This document shows, in pieces, positions 24,819 to 35,914 of a DNA stretch of 64,000 nucleotides; position 1 is the stretch's first letter, and every line of letters begins with the position of its first letter. This DNA comes from Larix kaempferi. Its lineage: Eukaryota; Streptophyta; Pinopsida; Pinales; Pinaceae. The stretch is taken from assembly GCA_027924585.1 (NCBI GenBank), contig BSBM01000877.1, positions 7,689,501 through 7,753,500 of the forward strand. Direction: 5' to 3'. The notes beneath the pieces were generated by a model, which saw only the letters and a list, made by a program, of their open reading frames with translations, ran no database searches and was not told where the DNA came from. The position numbers were made by a program, and so were the translations under genes.

Positions 24819-26290
24819 CTGGTAATCCCACTTCTGGAAGGTCAAATCCAATTGCCCATTTTTAAGTCCCAGCAACACCACAGAACCATTTATTCCAGAA
24901 GTCCGTGTATCAAAGAAAGGTCCATAATTATGTTCACAAAACTATTAAGTCGTTAGCAGCAGTTTATTGAGATAGTTTCAATAATATAAAAGAAAATTTT
25001 GAAATTTTTGTTTAAATACAAAAGCAATAAATTATTATTTCTATATTTGTAGCTGTTGAGTACAGAAAAATTTAAGGATTCATAGAATTTTAGAAAATTT
25101 TGAAATTTTTGTTTAAATACAAAAGCAATAAATTATTATTTCTATATTTGTAGCTGTTGAGTACAGAAAAATTTAAGGATTCATAGAATTTTGTTCCTAG
25201 AGTTTATTAATTTGAAAAATGGACATTATAACTTATAGAATTAGGGCTAGACATAATTTTAACCCCTAAAATTTTATCTCTTTTGAGTTATCATTAGGTA
25301 AATACCGCAATCCAACTGTAGCTATATGATTCTCGCCAGCCTTCAGTGTAATCGGCTTTTCAAAAGTAAACCCAGTATTTTGATAATTTCCAGTCTAAGT
25401 TCCTGCAAAACATCGTGTTTATAATCAGTTTTTAAGTCCCTGAGAGAATAAGGAAAATGCTCTACAAATTATATAGAAATAGTAAGCATACAACTCACCT
25501 GTAAAATTTCCATTGACAAACACATGAAGTGTATGTCCTCGTGTTCCAACATGCAAAATTATCTGGCTTACATTCTTTAAAAATGGTTCATTTTCATCGA
25601 TCTTGACACTGCATACAAAATCAGAATCCCAATAAATTTGAGAACTAAAAGATAAAAAAAATTAACATATCTTCAGAATGCAGTAGTTAACCATAGGTTC
25701 CTATGGAGATCACTAGATTAAAATTATATTCTATAACTCTATTATATTCCCTGTAGCAGCAGATAGCATACCTGATTGTATACCATAGATAATCACTTTT
25801 ATCCAGAACCGTGTTTAGTTGTTCTAAAAAGCCCTGGGAAGAGAAATGGTCTTGTCCCCAGATTCCAACATCTTCTTTGAGCCATGACTAGTTTGTAGAT
25901 AAGTTTCCTGTATCTTTGTTTGATGTTGCAACAGGCTGAGGAGACTCCATGTTGACTTGCTCCATTCCCATTAGGGAAGTCTGTAAACTAACCTGAACAT
26001 TACATTAATAGATTTGATTGGAAGCCTTATATAATCATGTAACTCTCGCCATTGCGTCGACTATTCTGCTGGCATTCATCAATTGAAAAATTATCACTAA
26101 CCTTTGCAATGTTATAGACCACATTTTTGCAGTCTGGAAAGACACTGACAGACCAATCAAGTAAATGATAAGAGTTTCCATTGAATTGCACGGTTGCAGC
26201 ATGCTTACGGCCTTTGTTGCTGAGAAAGGCAGCACATATGCTTGAACTATTTTTAGAATATATTGTTTCCTTCATATCCACAATTTTTTA
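24819..26290 (-). pseudogene. GH35 beta-galactosidase gene fragment
   Basis: Five exons of a plant GH35 beta-galactosidase (cell-wall galactan and glycoprotein trimming) lie in order on the minus strand. They are 26102-26290 (CAAFLSN...VSVFPDCKNVVYNIAK), 25772-25992 (WLKEDVGIWGQ...LEQLNTVLDKSDYLWYT), 25499-25608 (LHVGTRGHTLHVFVNGNFTG), about 25310-25402 (GNYQNTGFTFEKPITLKAGE) and about 24819-24929 (NYGPFFDTRTSG...LDLTFQKWDYQ). Splice sites are mostly canonical and match family positions. Stops interrupt exon 2 (before SWLKED) and exon 4 (before TGNYQ), and the last exon lacks a clean acceptor. The N-terminal catalytic barrel and the 3' exons are missing. Confidence 0.88.
24991..25192. repeat. 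Exact 101-bp tandem duplication
   Basis: Two copies (24991-25091 and 25092-25192) appear identical by eye. They begin AGAAAATTTTGAAATTTTTG and lie in an intron of the beta-galactosidase fragment. Confidence 0.93.
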
Positions 26291-26568
26291 TTCCTAAAAA
26301 GCAGTCACTCGATTCCATCTCAACTACTTTTAGATCAGTATTCAAAACACCCCAGTTCTGGCTAGCAAATTTCTGCTCCATCCATTCATTTTTTTAGATT
26401 TTAAGGTTTTGGGTCAAGTCAGAGATGGCCAAAACCCCAGAAACAGAGTTCCTAGCTAAACAGAACTAGGATTATGGAGGAACTATGATTTCCATACAAA
26501 ATTTAATCAATTTAAATCAAAAAATCACCAGAAATGATAGCAGTTTGAGTGCCACTTAACAAAAGTCT

Positions 26569-29479
26569 ATGAATTCAACTAGAAGTAGAACGACAACGGT
26601 GAAGTCTATATTATTCCAGAATCCAACAAAAGTACTAGCAAAACCTCCCTCAAAATATCTTACCTCATTAACAAAAGTCTGTGCGGACCTGAAGAAGCTT
26701 GAGATAAGTGGGGAGATAAATCATGTACAAGGTCATTTCTGTAGATCATCAAGGTGTGCTGCAAACGATCCTAACTATAGTTCACTTGCAAGTGTTCCCA
26801 CTAAGAAGTATCTCTTTGATCAGAGTCTTCTGCCTAATCAAACTAGTGAGTCTCCATTATTAAAGTCTCATACTAAATCGAAAGGAGATGCTCCAAGCTC
26901 TTCAAAACCAAAGGATTCTAGAAGTGTACTGAGACACCCTCCTTCGTCACATAGAAGGGCTCTTTTCTCAGAACAGGATATTGAGAATGAAAATCTTCCA
27001 GAAGCTAGTGCACAAACATTGGATTTGGAACAGAAAAAGGTCGAAATCTCTACAGAGAATGATTCTTCCGAAACTCATGATCAATATTTGTCTGAAAAGA
27101 GTAACCTTGAAGGGAAATTTCAGACATTTCAAATAAATGTATCTATTCCACTTAAAGGTGAGGAACAGCAAGACAGTAAATTAGCCACTGAAGATGTGGA
27201 ATAAGTGGGTTTGATGTATTAGGACATGACCTCAAGAAGAACAGAGATAGAATCTTTTATATAAAAGATATTCCTGAGGAAGGAAGATTGATGAAAAATC
27301 CAATGTCAATCAATCATGAACAGACTGGCGCAAATGGGCAAAAGCCTGTACAGTCTGAAAAGAAAATAATCTTCTAGAAACTAATGAGTGTGAATCTGGA
27401 GTGGAATAGCAGGTTGCTATTTGTGAAAAGAATCGGAGATTGAGAGTGAATGAGAGTGAAGAAGCTAAGAATTATGATCCAGAGAAGCCCATTTCTGAGC
27501 AAGATGAAACAGATATGTCAAATGTCTTGGAGAGGTTACAACAATGCTTTGAATCTTTGAAAGAGGGCAGAAGTGGCATGAAAATTAATTATGAAGAAGT
27601 TGAAATTGCGTTTTGTGAAGATAGAAAAAATGATGCTCAAAGTGACTATCATTGGGAACTTGTTAAAACAAATATAGAAGAAAGAGTAAGTGAAGCTCTG
27701 GTGGATTCTGATGCTGACGACAAAGGAGCCGTAAACGAAACTGCAATTGAAGTTCAGCTTCGTTTCTATAGCAAAATGTGAGGCTAGTGATGTAGAAAGG
27801 AAAGCGGATGAAATCTTGAAAATGGAATTTTATTCAGAACCTGATAATAGAATTGTAGAAAGACCAAATGAAATTTTTCCAGGTTACGATGGTGGGAACA
27901 GAGGAGCTATAGAAGAAAGTGCAATTAACGTTCAACTTTTTTCCGAAGCAGAGTGTGAGGAGAGAGGCACATAAAAGATAGCTACTTAATTCTGATACAT
28001 TTTTATGCGCACAATAAGCAAGCCACAGAAAATAAAACAGACGAAGATCAGTTTGAGTCCGATGCAGAACCTGACTATAGAGAAGCTGCTGAAGGAAACA
28101 TAGACGAAGCTGGTCAACTTCAATCTAATGTGGAGCCTGAGAATATATTTCCTATAGAAGATTCTAATGTGAATTACCAAGAGCACTTGCAGATCACTTC
28201 AGAGTTTAGAGTTCATAATTTCGTTGAAGATGAGAGATATTTAATGCAAGGAATCAATAAAAATGAATCAGAAATAGGCTCTCAATACTTTGCTCAGGAT
28301 CTGCGTAATGTTGAAAAATCATCTTTGGATGCAGAAAGTGAAACTATTCCAAATTTTGGCACCCACTCTAGAGTGGGACAGGAACACTTGGAGGAGTCAA
28401 AACGCTCAATTTTGCAATCTAACTTTTCAGATTCTGGGCCTGGATTTGATAAGGGCGACCTTTCTTCTCAGCATAGAGAAAATGAAGATAATAAATCTGA
28501 TGTTGAGAGTTCTGCATGCTGGGTGGATACTGTCAAGGAATTAAATTCTCTTCAGTTGGAGGGTTCCAATGGTGCAATATTTTGTTTAAATATTGGACCA
28601 GAACGTAATGAAATTTCTTCTATTCCTCAATCAGAATGCAACGAGACTTCTCACTATCTTGTATCCAAATATTTAAAATTGAGGTTGATTCTGATATGGG
28701 ATCAGATCATCATGAAAAGATTCAAATTATTCAATCAAAAGAAAACAACGAAATTAAATATGTTGATATGAATTATGCATATTATTTTGGATCTGAAGAG
28801 ACCAGCTCAAAACGAGTATCTTCAGACACATTACTTCAAGGTAAGGTTGTAGTTTGCACAGTAAACATTGTAGCTGACACAACAACAGACAGAGGGAGCA
28901 CTCTCGGACTGGATTCTGAAAGTTGTACTACAGCTAACTGTATAAGAACCCCTAGGCATGAAGAGATGGGCAATGAAGATCCTTATCAATCACCTGAGCA
29001 TGATGAACACATGGGGAGCGAATCTGGCGAGAGGGACTTCTTTACTTCTGCAAAAGGGAAGAAACGGTATGTTGATTATTTTAATATAGGTTCTTATTTT
29101 TAAAATAGTTTTCCTTTTTGGTTAAAAGATAATCTTTTGCATAACCTTCCGAGAACCTTTCACAGGAGTAGTTGTGATATGAATTCAAAGAAAAAATTTT
29201 CAAAGGGGGAGTTCTGTCAGGATGAAGGTTGTCAGAGTTCTTGCAAGGTTATTTTCTTAGTTCTTGCATCGACTGTGTTTTTGTTAATCGATATTTTGAA
29301 GTGAATAGTGTACACAAAAGCCTATGAATGTCTGAAATCGATATATTTCTTGTTAACAGATTAACTCCAATAGCTTGGCATCCCAAACGTCTCAAGATAA
29401 TGGGACGTATGTGCTTCAAGTAGGGAAACATAAGAATCCTAAAAATACCTGCCCTAAGCCATTTAGACTAAGGACTGAG
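26569..29479 (+). pseudogene. Remnant of a TPX2-like microtubule-associated protein gene
   Basis: A long, acidic, Ser/Glu-rich first exon (about 26569-29068) is split among three frames with stops. It starts MNSTRSRTTTVKSI and includes KPPSKYLTSLTKVCADLKKL. It ends at a good donor (GTATGT). Two clean small exons follow: 29166-29247 (SSCDMNSKKKFSKGEFCQDE) and 29360-29479, which ends CPKPFRLRTE before GTAATC. The phrase PFRLRTE is typical of the TPX2 central region, where it continues into RG in the next exon. TPX2 proteins organise spindle microtubules. The assignment rests on that one motif. No later exons were found. Confidence 0.45.
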
Positions 29480-30025
29480 GTAATCAAAAGTTCATTTTGA
29501 TGGCGTTTAGTCAGAAAATGAATTGTTAATAAAAAATTAAATTTGGAAACTTCCAGTATGGTGTGGAAATCCTAGAATTTTTTAATATTAATGCATATGA
29601 GCTTGAGCTCATGACAAAAGAAGACCAAACCCCACCATGTAATAGTTCTGAAATGTTCGTCCTCTCTGGTAAAATCGGGCTATGCAAATGCAACATCCTC
29701 AAGTTGCAAGCAAAACAAATAAGGAAAACAAAGAACACAAAATGAATTATTATACAAAAATGATTTTGCAATCGATTAAATTCGCATTCAATTGTGGAAA
29801 AACAATAGGATATGACCATATTCAGAGTTCTCATCGAATATAGGTTGATACATAGTTTGTCACTAAAGGATTCAATAAAAGTTATGGCTTAGTAAATTCT
29901 GTGATTGATATATTATTTGCCTTCGGAATTTATCTCTCAGATGGTTTAAGGTTTAGATATATTTTTAGGGTTTGTGTTTTTCTAATTATCAGTATAGATC
30001 CATCTTAACTCTATTTTTTCAATAG
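29480..30025. other. Probable intron of the TPX2-like remnant
   Basis: AT-rich with no recognised exon. It ends at the target site of the SINE that follows. Confidence 0.4.
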
Positions 30026-30286
30026 ATCCATGAGTTGCAGAACAGTTGGTGGCGGGGTATGGTTAAGACGCCTCCCAAGCAGAAAGGTCGTCGGTTCTAA
30101 TCCCGCGGATACCAAAAAAATCCAACCATGTTAAGGGTTGGTGCGGTCCAGGCCGGGTGCAATCCCCGGGTGATTTTGATGGCTTCGACGCCCCTAGTTC
30201 GTGGTAACTTAGCTAAAGGCAAACTTGCTAGTCAAAGAGGTTCCACCACTTTGCCAACCAAAAAGAAAACCCTATTTTTTCAATAG
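30011..30286 (+). mobile_element. tRNA-derived SINE with 15-bp target duplication
   Basis: CTATTTTTTCAATAG occurs at 30011-30025 and again at 30272-30286, bracketing 246 bases. The insert has a tRNA-like head with GGGGTATGGTTAAGACG (A-box region) and GGTTCTAATCCCGC (B-box). A tRNA-unrelated body with GGCCGGGTGCAATCCCCGGG follows, ending in an A-rich tail (AAAAAGAAAACC). Long perfect target duplications are typical of LINE-driven retroposition. Confidence 0.88.
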
Positions 30287-32438
30287 CAACATTCAACATT
30301 TCAACCAGGAAATGATCAATCTCAATTTTGAACCAGAAAATGTTTTTCATTTTGGATTAATGTTTGCTTACATTTTTTGGAGGTATGGTCGCTCTCCTCG
30401 GGCTGCTCATGCGATCTAGTGATCCCTTCTGTCCTCTGCCTCACGGTCCTCTGCCTCACGCAATATGATCCCTAGTCTGCTCACACGATCTTTGCTCGGC
30501 CTCTCTTAAGCCAGGCCGCAATCTCCCTTGGAAGGTCTAGTTTGCTACAGGCGGGTATCTCTGCTGCATCTTTGGTATAGTATACCAGCGTTATGAGTGG
30601 GAGAAAAGGGTAATTATTGTGTTAGCAAAGCACGGGAGGGTGTAAGTCTGATTTTTGTATTTTGTTTTAATTTTTTTAATTTTAATATATATATATATAT
30701 ATATATATTACTAAATATTTATTTTTCTCTAGCTAATGGGTTCCTTTTAATTGTAGTTTGCATATTTTTGTGTAATAAATATGGATACCTTTTTAAATTT
30801 ACAAATTCATTTTTATTAGTGAGTTTATTTTTTTATTAGTGAGTCTATATACTTCTAACATTAATATTATGTAATGAAAATGTTATTAACAACATTTTTT
30901 TTAACAAACTTTCAATAACCAATCTAGGAAAACATAACATTGGTTGCAATCCATGACTCAACATTTCAGTGGCACATTCTTTTAAACAATTTGTGGCCAA
31001 TGCTAACATCCCCACACTTAGCAGGTATGTTTACAAATGGAATGCCCATGACAACATTTGGCACAGATTGTCTTCAAGGGAGGAAGAAAATTTGTAATTA
31101 ATTAACAATGATTGCATTCCATGACCCAAATTCATTAGATTCAAATCCACATCTTATTCCATAACCATGGATCTATTTACCTTGTTCTAGAGGCAATAAA
31201 TCTACACATGTAGGAATAATACTGACCATGATGATTGAATTAGGTTTTCTGCCAAAAAATTGCAGTTAGTTAAAAAATGTGAAAGTTTCACAAGGACTCA
31301 AAATCTCCTAACAACTCATTTAAGAAATAATTGCATTTTAGGTTCCAAAATCTCATTTATGAATTCTTTTACACAATTTGTGGGAAATGCTAACATCCCA
31401 TAATGACAAATTAGATATCATAGTGTGGTGCCTTGTTGTTGCCATAATTGCACTTAGCTTGATTTCCAAGTGGGGTAGGGATAATGACACCAACTATAAA
31501 GGAAATGATAGAGGATGGAAACAATGCGAAATGGACATGAAATGATGGTAGAAAGGACCTAGAGAAGGAAAGAGGTGAGGGTTTATAATGATAGGGAAGG
31601 ATCGGTGAAATTAGGAAGACAAAGGGGATGATGCTAAAGCAAGAGAAGAATAGGTAAGAGGGAGGAGGCTATGTGAGTCATCAAAGGTATGGTTGGGAAG
31701 GTGATATCATAGATGTAGTCTGCAATATGCAAAAATTTACTCAAGGCATCATTGAGATAACATGCTATTTAATGCTATTGAGATGAAATCATCTTGAGTT
31801 TGTCCCAATTTGAAACAATGACCTAGGGAGATGTCGACCATTTGGGAGGTCAAAAAAGAGAAGGGACCTACCAAGAGGTGAATATACTTGAACAACTAAG
31901 GGGAAATGAAGAAATAAATATGGGAGGATAGAGCACAACCTAAGGAGGTGATAGCCAATGCGAGTCACAAAAAAATCAAGTTGGCCCCATAAAGGTTTGA
32001 TCTAAGAGTAGGCTTCCTTAAACTTGTTGAATCATACTTAGTTATGCTTAGTTCTCAAAACATTTTAGTTCTACTTAGTTCTCAAAACATATTAATGGTT
32101 CTCAAAACATATTGATAGTTATACTTAGTTCTCAAAACATATTAATGGTTCTCATATTTCCATTGAGAGGAATTCTTAATGGTCTTCTTCCATGGAAATC
32201 CATTCCCAATGCCCTATGACACATACATTATTCTCAAAAGCACCTAATGGCACAAACATTATCAATCATAAGCCAATGATACCATCAAGAGGCCACCTGT
32301 TGTTGGTGGAGGAAACATTCTTATCCTTGGACGGTTAGAATATTCCTTTAGGGCTTGATTTGCATGTCTCATCCATTACCATGTATAGGGCCCTAAGACC
32401 ACAAGAACTAGATACCTAGCACCATGGATACCCATGCA
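30287..32438. other. AT-rich intergenic DNA with small repeats
   Basis: 30380-30600 is GC-richer, with a doubled GTCCTCTGCCTCACG, and is unrecognised. An (AT)n run of about 25 bases lies at 30684-30709. 32040-32160 repeats GGTTCTCAAAACATATTAAT. No gene is supported. Confidence 0.5.
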
Positions 32439-33480
32439 TGTTAAATTTTTCGATAATTTCATTCTATTATCATTCAGTATCACTAAGAGAATAACATGTA
32501 CAACATATCTACAACATATCAATCATAGACACAATAATGCAAGCACACAAGAGACCCAGAGTTTCCTCGGGGAAAACGAAGAAGGTGAAAAACCCCGCAA
32601 CTTCCTCAGAGATAGAATAATCCCCAATACAAGATCACAAGGATCAAACCCAAAGAGATGTCTCTAGTAGATACTCCTCCTCCTCTACACGTGTGCCACT
32701 TTCTCTCTTAGCTATGCGAGCTTGAGAAGTGAGTGAATGAATAGAATGAGAGAGGCACACCCTCTATTTATAATCTAACAGGGCCGACTTCCTAAGGAAG
32801 CCTAATAACCCAGCCACATGACCTAACTAGGGCCGACCCCACACTGGTGGTCTAATAACCCATCAATACAAATGGTGAAACTTACAATGTAACTTGCGAC
32901 ACTTACAAATACAAATGACGGTCCACTTCCAATAAGACATCTCTGTTGGATATACAATAAAGTACACATGTAATATACAAGTGAATATCTTCCGAAGTTA
33001 CAAATACATCAACAATGAAAAGTCATATATGGATCTTTGAGGCATTGTGGATGGCTCTAGATGTCTCAATGGTTTCTTTAGAACCAAAGGTATGGTATTC
33101 ATCCCTAAAATTCCATTTTGAAGGCTCTAGGACACCTTCATAATTCTCAAACCACTTAATGGCACCAACATCCTGAATCATAGGCCCGTAATACCCTTAA
33201 TAGGCCATGTGTGATCTATGGAGGAAACCTACTTAGTTCTAGATGTCTAGAAGATTCCTTTAGAGCCTAAGGTTTAGGTCTCCTCCACTAACCATGTCTA
33301 AGGCCCTAAGGCCACAATATCAAACACATAGCACTATAGATACCACTCCAAAATATTTCATGGTGATTTGAGGCAATGTTCATGGATTTGAATGCCATGA
33401 AAATTTCTTTAGGGACAAAGGCATGGTATTATTTCCTAGAACATAATTCCCAAGGCCATGTTGTAGGCACAGCAGATCCC
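32180..33480. repeat. Diverged tandem repeat interrupted by a solo LTR
   Basis: Segments near 32210-32430 and 33140-33350 match loosely (AATGGCAC(A/C)AACAT, GGAGGAAAC, ATTCCTTTAG, GGCCCTAAG(A/G)CCACAA). A second part of the unit (TTTCTTTAG...AAAGG(T/C)ATGGTATT) recurs near 33075 and 33405. The unit is about 330 bases. The solo LTR lies between two copies. Confidence 0.6.
32439..33014 (-). mobile_element. Solo LTR of a Copia family related to B and C
   Basis: The 576-bp sequence starts TGTTAAATTTTTCG and ends ATACATCAACA. It is flanked by ATGCA (32434-32438) and ATGAA (33015-33019), a target duplication with one mismatch. A minus-strand TATA box lies at 32772-32761, and two GGGCCGAC...CTAATAACCC modules at 32781-32811 and 32830-32861. 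No internal region remains, consistent with recombination between the element's two LTRs. Confidence 0.9.
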
Positions 33481-33684
33481 ATGTTTTACCTAAAATATGG
33501 GAGCCCCATTTTTACACCAAAGAGTAACTCAGTCGATTTTGGGGTTGTTCAGTCTGTTTTCCATTCTTTTTGGCCTTCGATTTAATTTAATTTAGCTGTT
33601 AATTTTTCTTTTGAAAATTCATGCATTTTTGTGTGTTGTATGTGTTGCGGAAAGAAATCATTTGTCAAAAAATTTCAATCTTTC

Positions 33685-33995
33685 TGCAACCCGTAATCTG
33701 CAATCTACAATGCGGATTGCAGATGCTTGTTTTGTTTGCATTTGCAGTTGGACTGCATAAAGGTTTATCAAATAAGCGCATCTCATGCGCCTGCAACCCA
33801 CAATTACAGATTGCGGGAATCTTTTTATACCACGTTGTGTTTTATGTTCCACAACCCACAACCCGCAAATTGTGGATTGCGGAATGCGGAATGTTTTGAT
33901 CACTTCTTAGTTCGTTCTCTAGGCAACCCGGAACCCGCATTACAAATTGCGGAAAGGTAGTATGTATTTACAAATAATGAATGCCCGCAATTGGC
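33685..33995. repeat. Cluster of short hairpins with CCGCAA / TTGCGG arms
   Basis: ATCTGCAATC and GATTGCAGAT form a perfect 10-base inverted repeat (about 33698-33726). Further small inverted repeats pair CCCGCAA with TTGCGG near 33790-33830, 33855-33895 and 33925-33955. CAACCC(G/A)CAA words recur throughout. No protein is encoded. Confidence 0.65.
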
Positions 33996-34433
33996 ATCCC
34001 GACCATTGATCTAAGGTGATCCGACGGCCCTGATTGCATTCTATAGAATGGTTTAAATTTTCAAATTTTTGATGTCTAGTTGTCATTTCCAAGTGTTAAT
34101 TGGGTCCTTGACTGCGTTTTTCTTGATCAGACATGAAATCATTGAATCCAATGATTGCTTAGGGATTAAAACTTTGAGATTTGGTTGTTGATCACATGTG
34201 TTACTATGTAGATTTATCTAATCTTATGCCAAATTCTGATTGATGCATGTTGACTAATATTTCGCTCGGAAATATGATAATTAGTTAGTTACGCTTAGTC
34301 GATATCAAATATTGTTGTTTTATTCCTTATAAATATTAGTATGAACAATCTGTTGGTTTATAATGTCTCATGCAAGGATTTGTTAATTGATTCTCTGATA
34401 TTTTCTCCTAACAATTGCATGCTCTAAGAAAAA

Positions 34434-34813
34434 TGCAGAAGGATTTCAATATCTCAATCAAACTTGGTAATGAGAAGGAGCCTCGGCCAGTGGAATACTA
34501 TGAACCTATTTCTCCACCATTTGACACTAATGTTTCTTATGACAACACATATAGTGAAGAGGAGGACTGTGAGATTCAATTTACGCATGCTTGACTCCCT
34601 CTCAAGAAGCAAAAGAAAAGTGATGAAGAATGCGTTGGTCGAGATAACACAATTGTTCAGGACTTAATCATCAACTTGCCCCCTGTGATTCCCACAATTC
34701 TTCTCAAAGAAGATCCGATAACTGGTTTTTCAGTCTTTGAAGATATGTTTGGCCATTGTGAATTGAAGGAAGATTCTACAGTCCTCTTGACAGCTATTAT
34801 CAATAGCTCATGA
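34434..34813 (+). pseudogene. Unrecognised acidic reading frame with one internal stop
   Basis: The frame starts MQKDFNISIKLGNEKEPRPV, passes one TGA (after IQFTHA) and continues LPLKKQKKSDEECV... to VLLTAIINSS. It is about 126 codons, acidic, with YEPISPPFD and LPPVIPTIL stretches. I recognise no domain. It lies upstream of the gypsy element and could be the 3' end of another retroelement's polyprotein, but this is a guess. Confidence 0.3.
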
Positions 34814-35891
34814 TTTGTTTGGATCTTCCTCAGTTTACGATATTTTTTTTGTTTAAGTTATGAAATGCCAAATTGGTATTCGAATTGGCTTAAGTTCCCA
34901 ATGTATAGGGGATGGTTATATGTTTGGGCCAAGTGTAAGTTTTTCCTTAGTCATTTTAGAATAATCCCGTTTCTGTAATCCCTCTTTATGGGATATTTCC
35001 CTTGTATTATTATTTTGTAATTATTATTTAAAGGGTTGGAGATCCCATAGGAGGGTAATGTTAGTTGGGGGGGGAGATAATCGCCAGAGAAGGATTGGAG
35101 AAACGATGTTTCACTTGTGATCATGTATTTTTTTGCAGACCAATGAATCAAAGTTAGTTTCTTTCGGCATCCTCTTTGTTTATGTTATCAAATTTATTTG
35201 ATGATGTCTGATTTCTTCACCCTAATTATCAATCAATACTATTGATTTTGTAGCCAATCATTAATACATTGATCTTTGAGTTGTATTTGTCTTATCCATG
35301 GTCTAATGTGTATTTATGTTTTAATTGAATTTATTTAATTAAAATCTTTATCTATTTATGTAAATGATTCACATAAACTATTAAATCAATAATTCTTGTT
35401 AATTTTTCAATTAGCATAAGAGCTACAGGGTAATCTTGGATATGCTTGATATTTAAATCATTGTCAGTAATTTTCATTGCTTGATCGTATTTTGAAGTAG
35501 TAAGTTAATGATCTATTTTTACATTTATGTTAAATTGGTGAAATGACTTATTAGAATTCGAACCAAGTTACCTTGCACACAATCAATATACTCCCTTTAG
35601 ATTAGATCTAACTTAGTATAGATTTCCTTTAAGGTAGAGTTGTCTTAGGTTTAGATCCACTTTAGAATTAGGACACTTTGATCTTCCTTTTTAGGAAGAC
35701 AGATCCTTCTAGGATCAAACCCCATAAGTGCCAACGAAGGCCTTTGTATCCATGGGAGTTAATTGCACCAAACAGGTTGGGGATAGAACTGTCCTTGCGT
35801 AGGACCTTTTGAATCCTTTCAGTCTTGGTTTTCACCCTCTATTGTTAGCCTTAGAACCCATTCCAGCACTTACACATCCGAGGCTTCAACA
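34814..35891 (+). repeat. Presumed 3' part of the 5' LTR of gypsy element D
   Basis: AT-rich DNA with a promoter-like TTATTTAAAGGG (near 35025) ends in TTCAACA at 35891, two bases before a primer-site-like TGGCACTAGAAGGAGGG. No second LTR is in the window, so the 5' boundary is unknown and may lie before 34814. Confidence 0.4.
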
Positions 35892-35914
35892 AATGGCACT
35901 AGAAGGAGGGCAGA

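Noticed and set aside
33463-35891. Full 2.4-kb LTR for gypsy D starting at TGTTGTAGGC (33463)
   Set aside because: The start word is plausible, but no second LTR is available for comparison and the interval holds an unrelated-looking reading frame.
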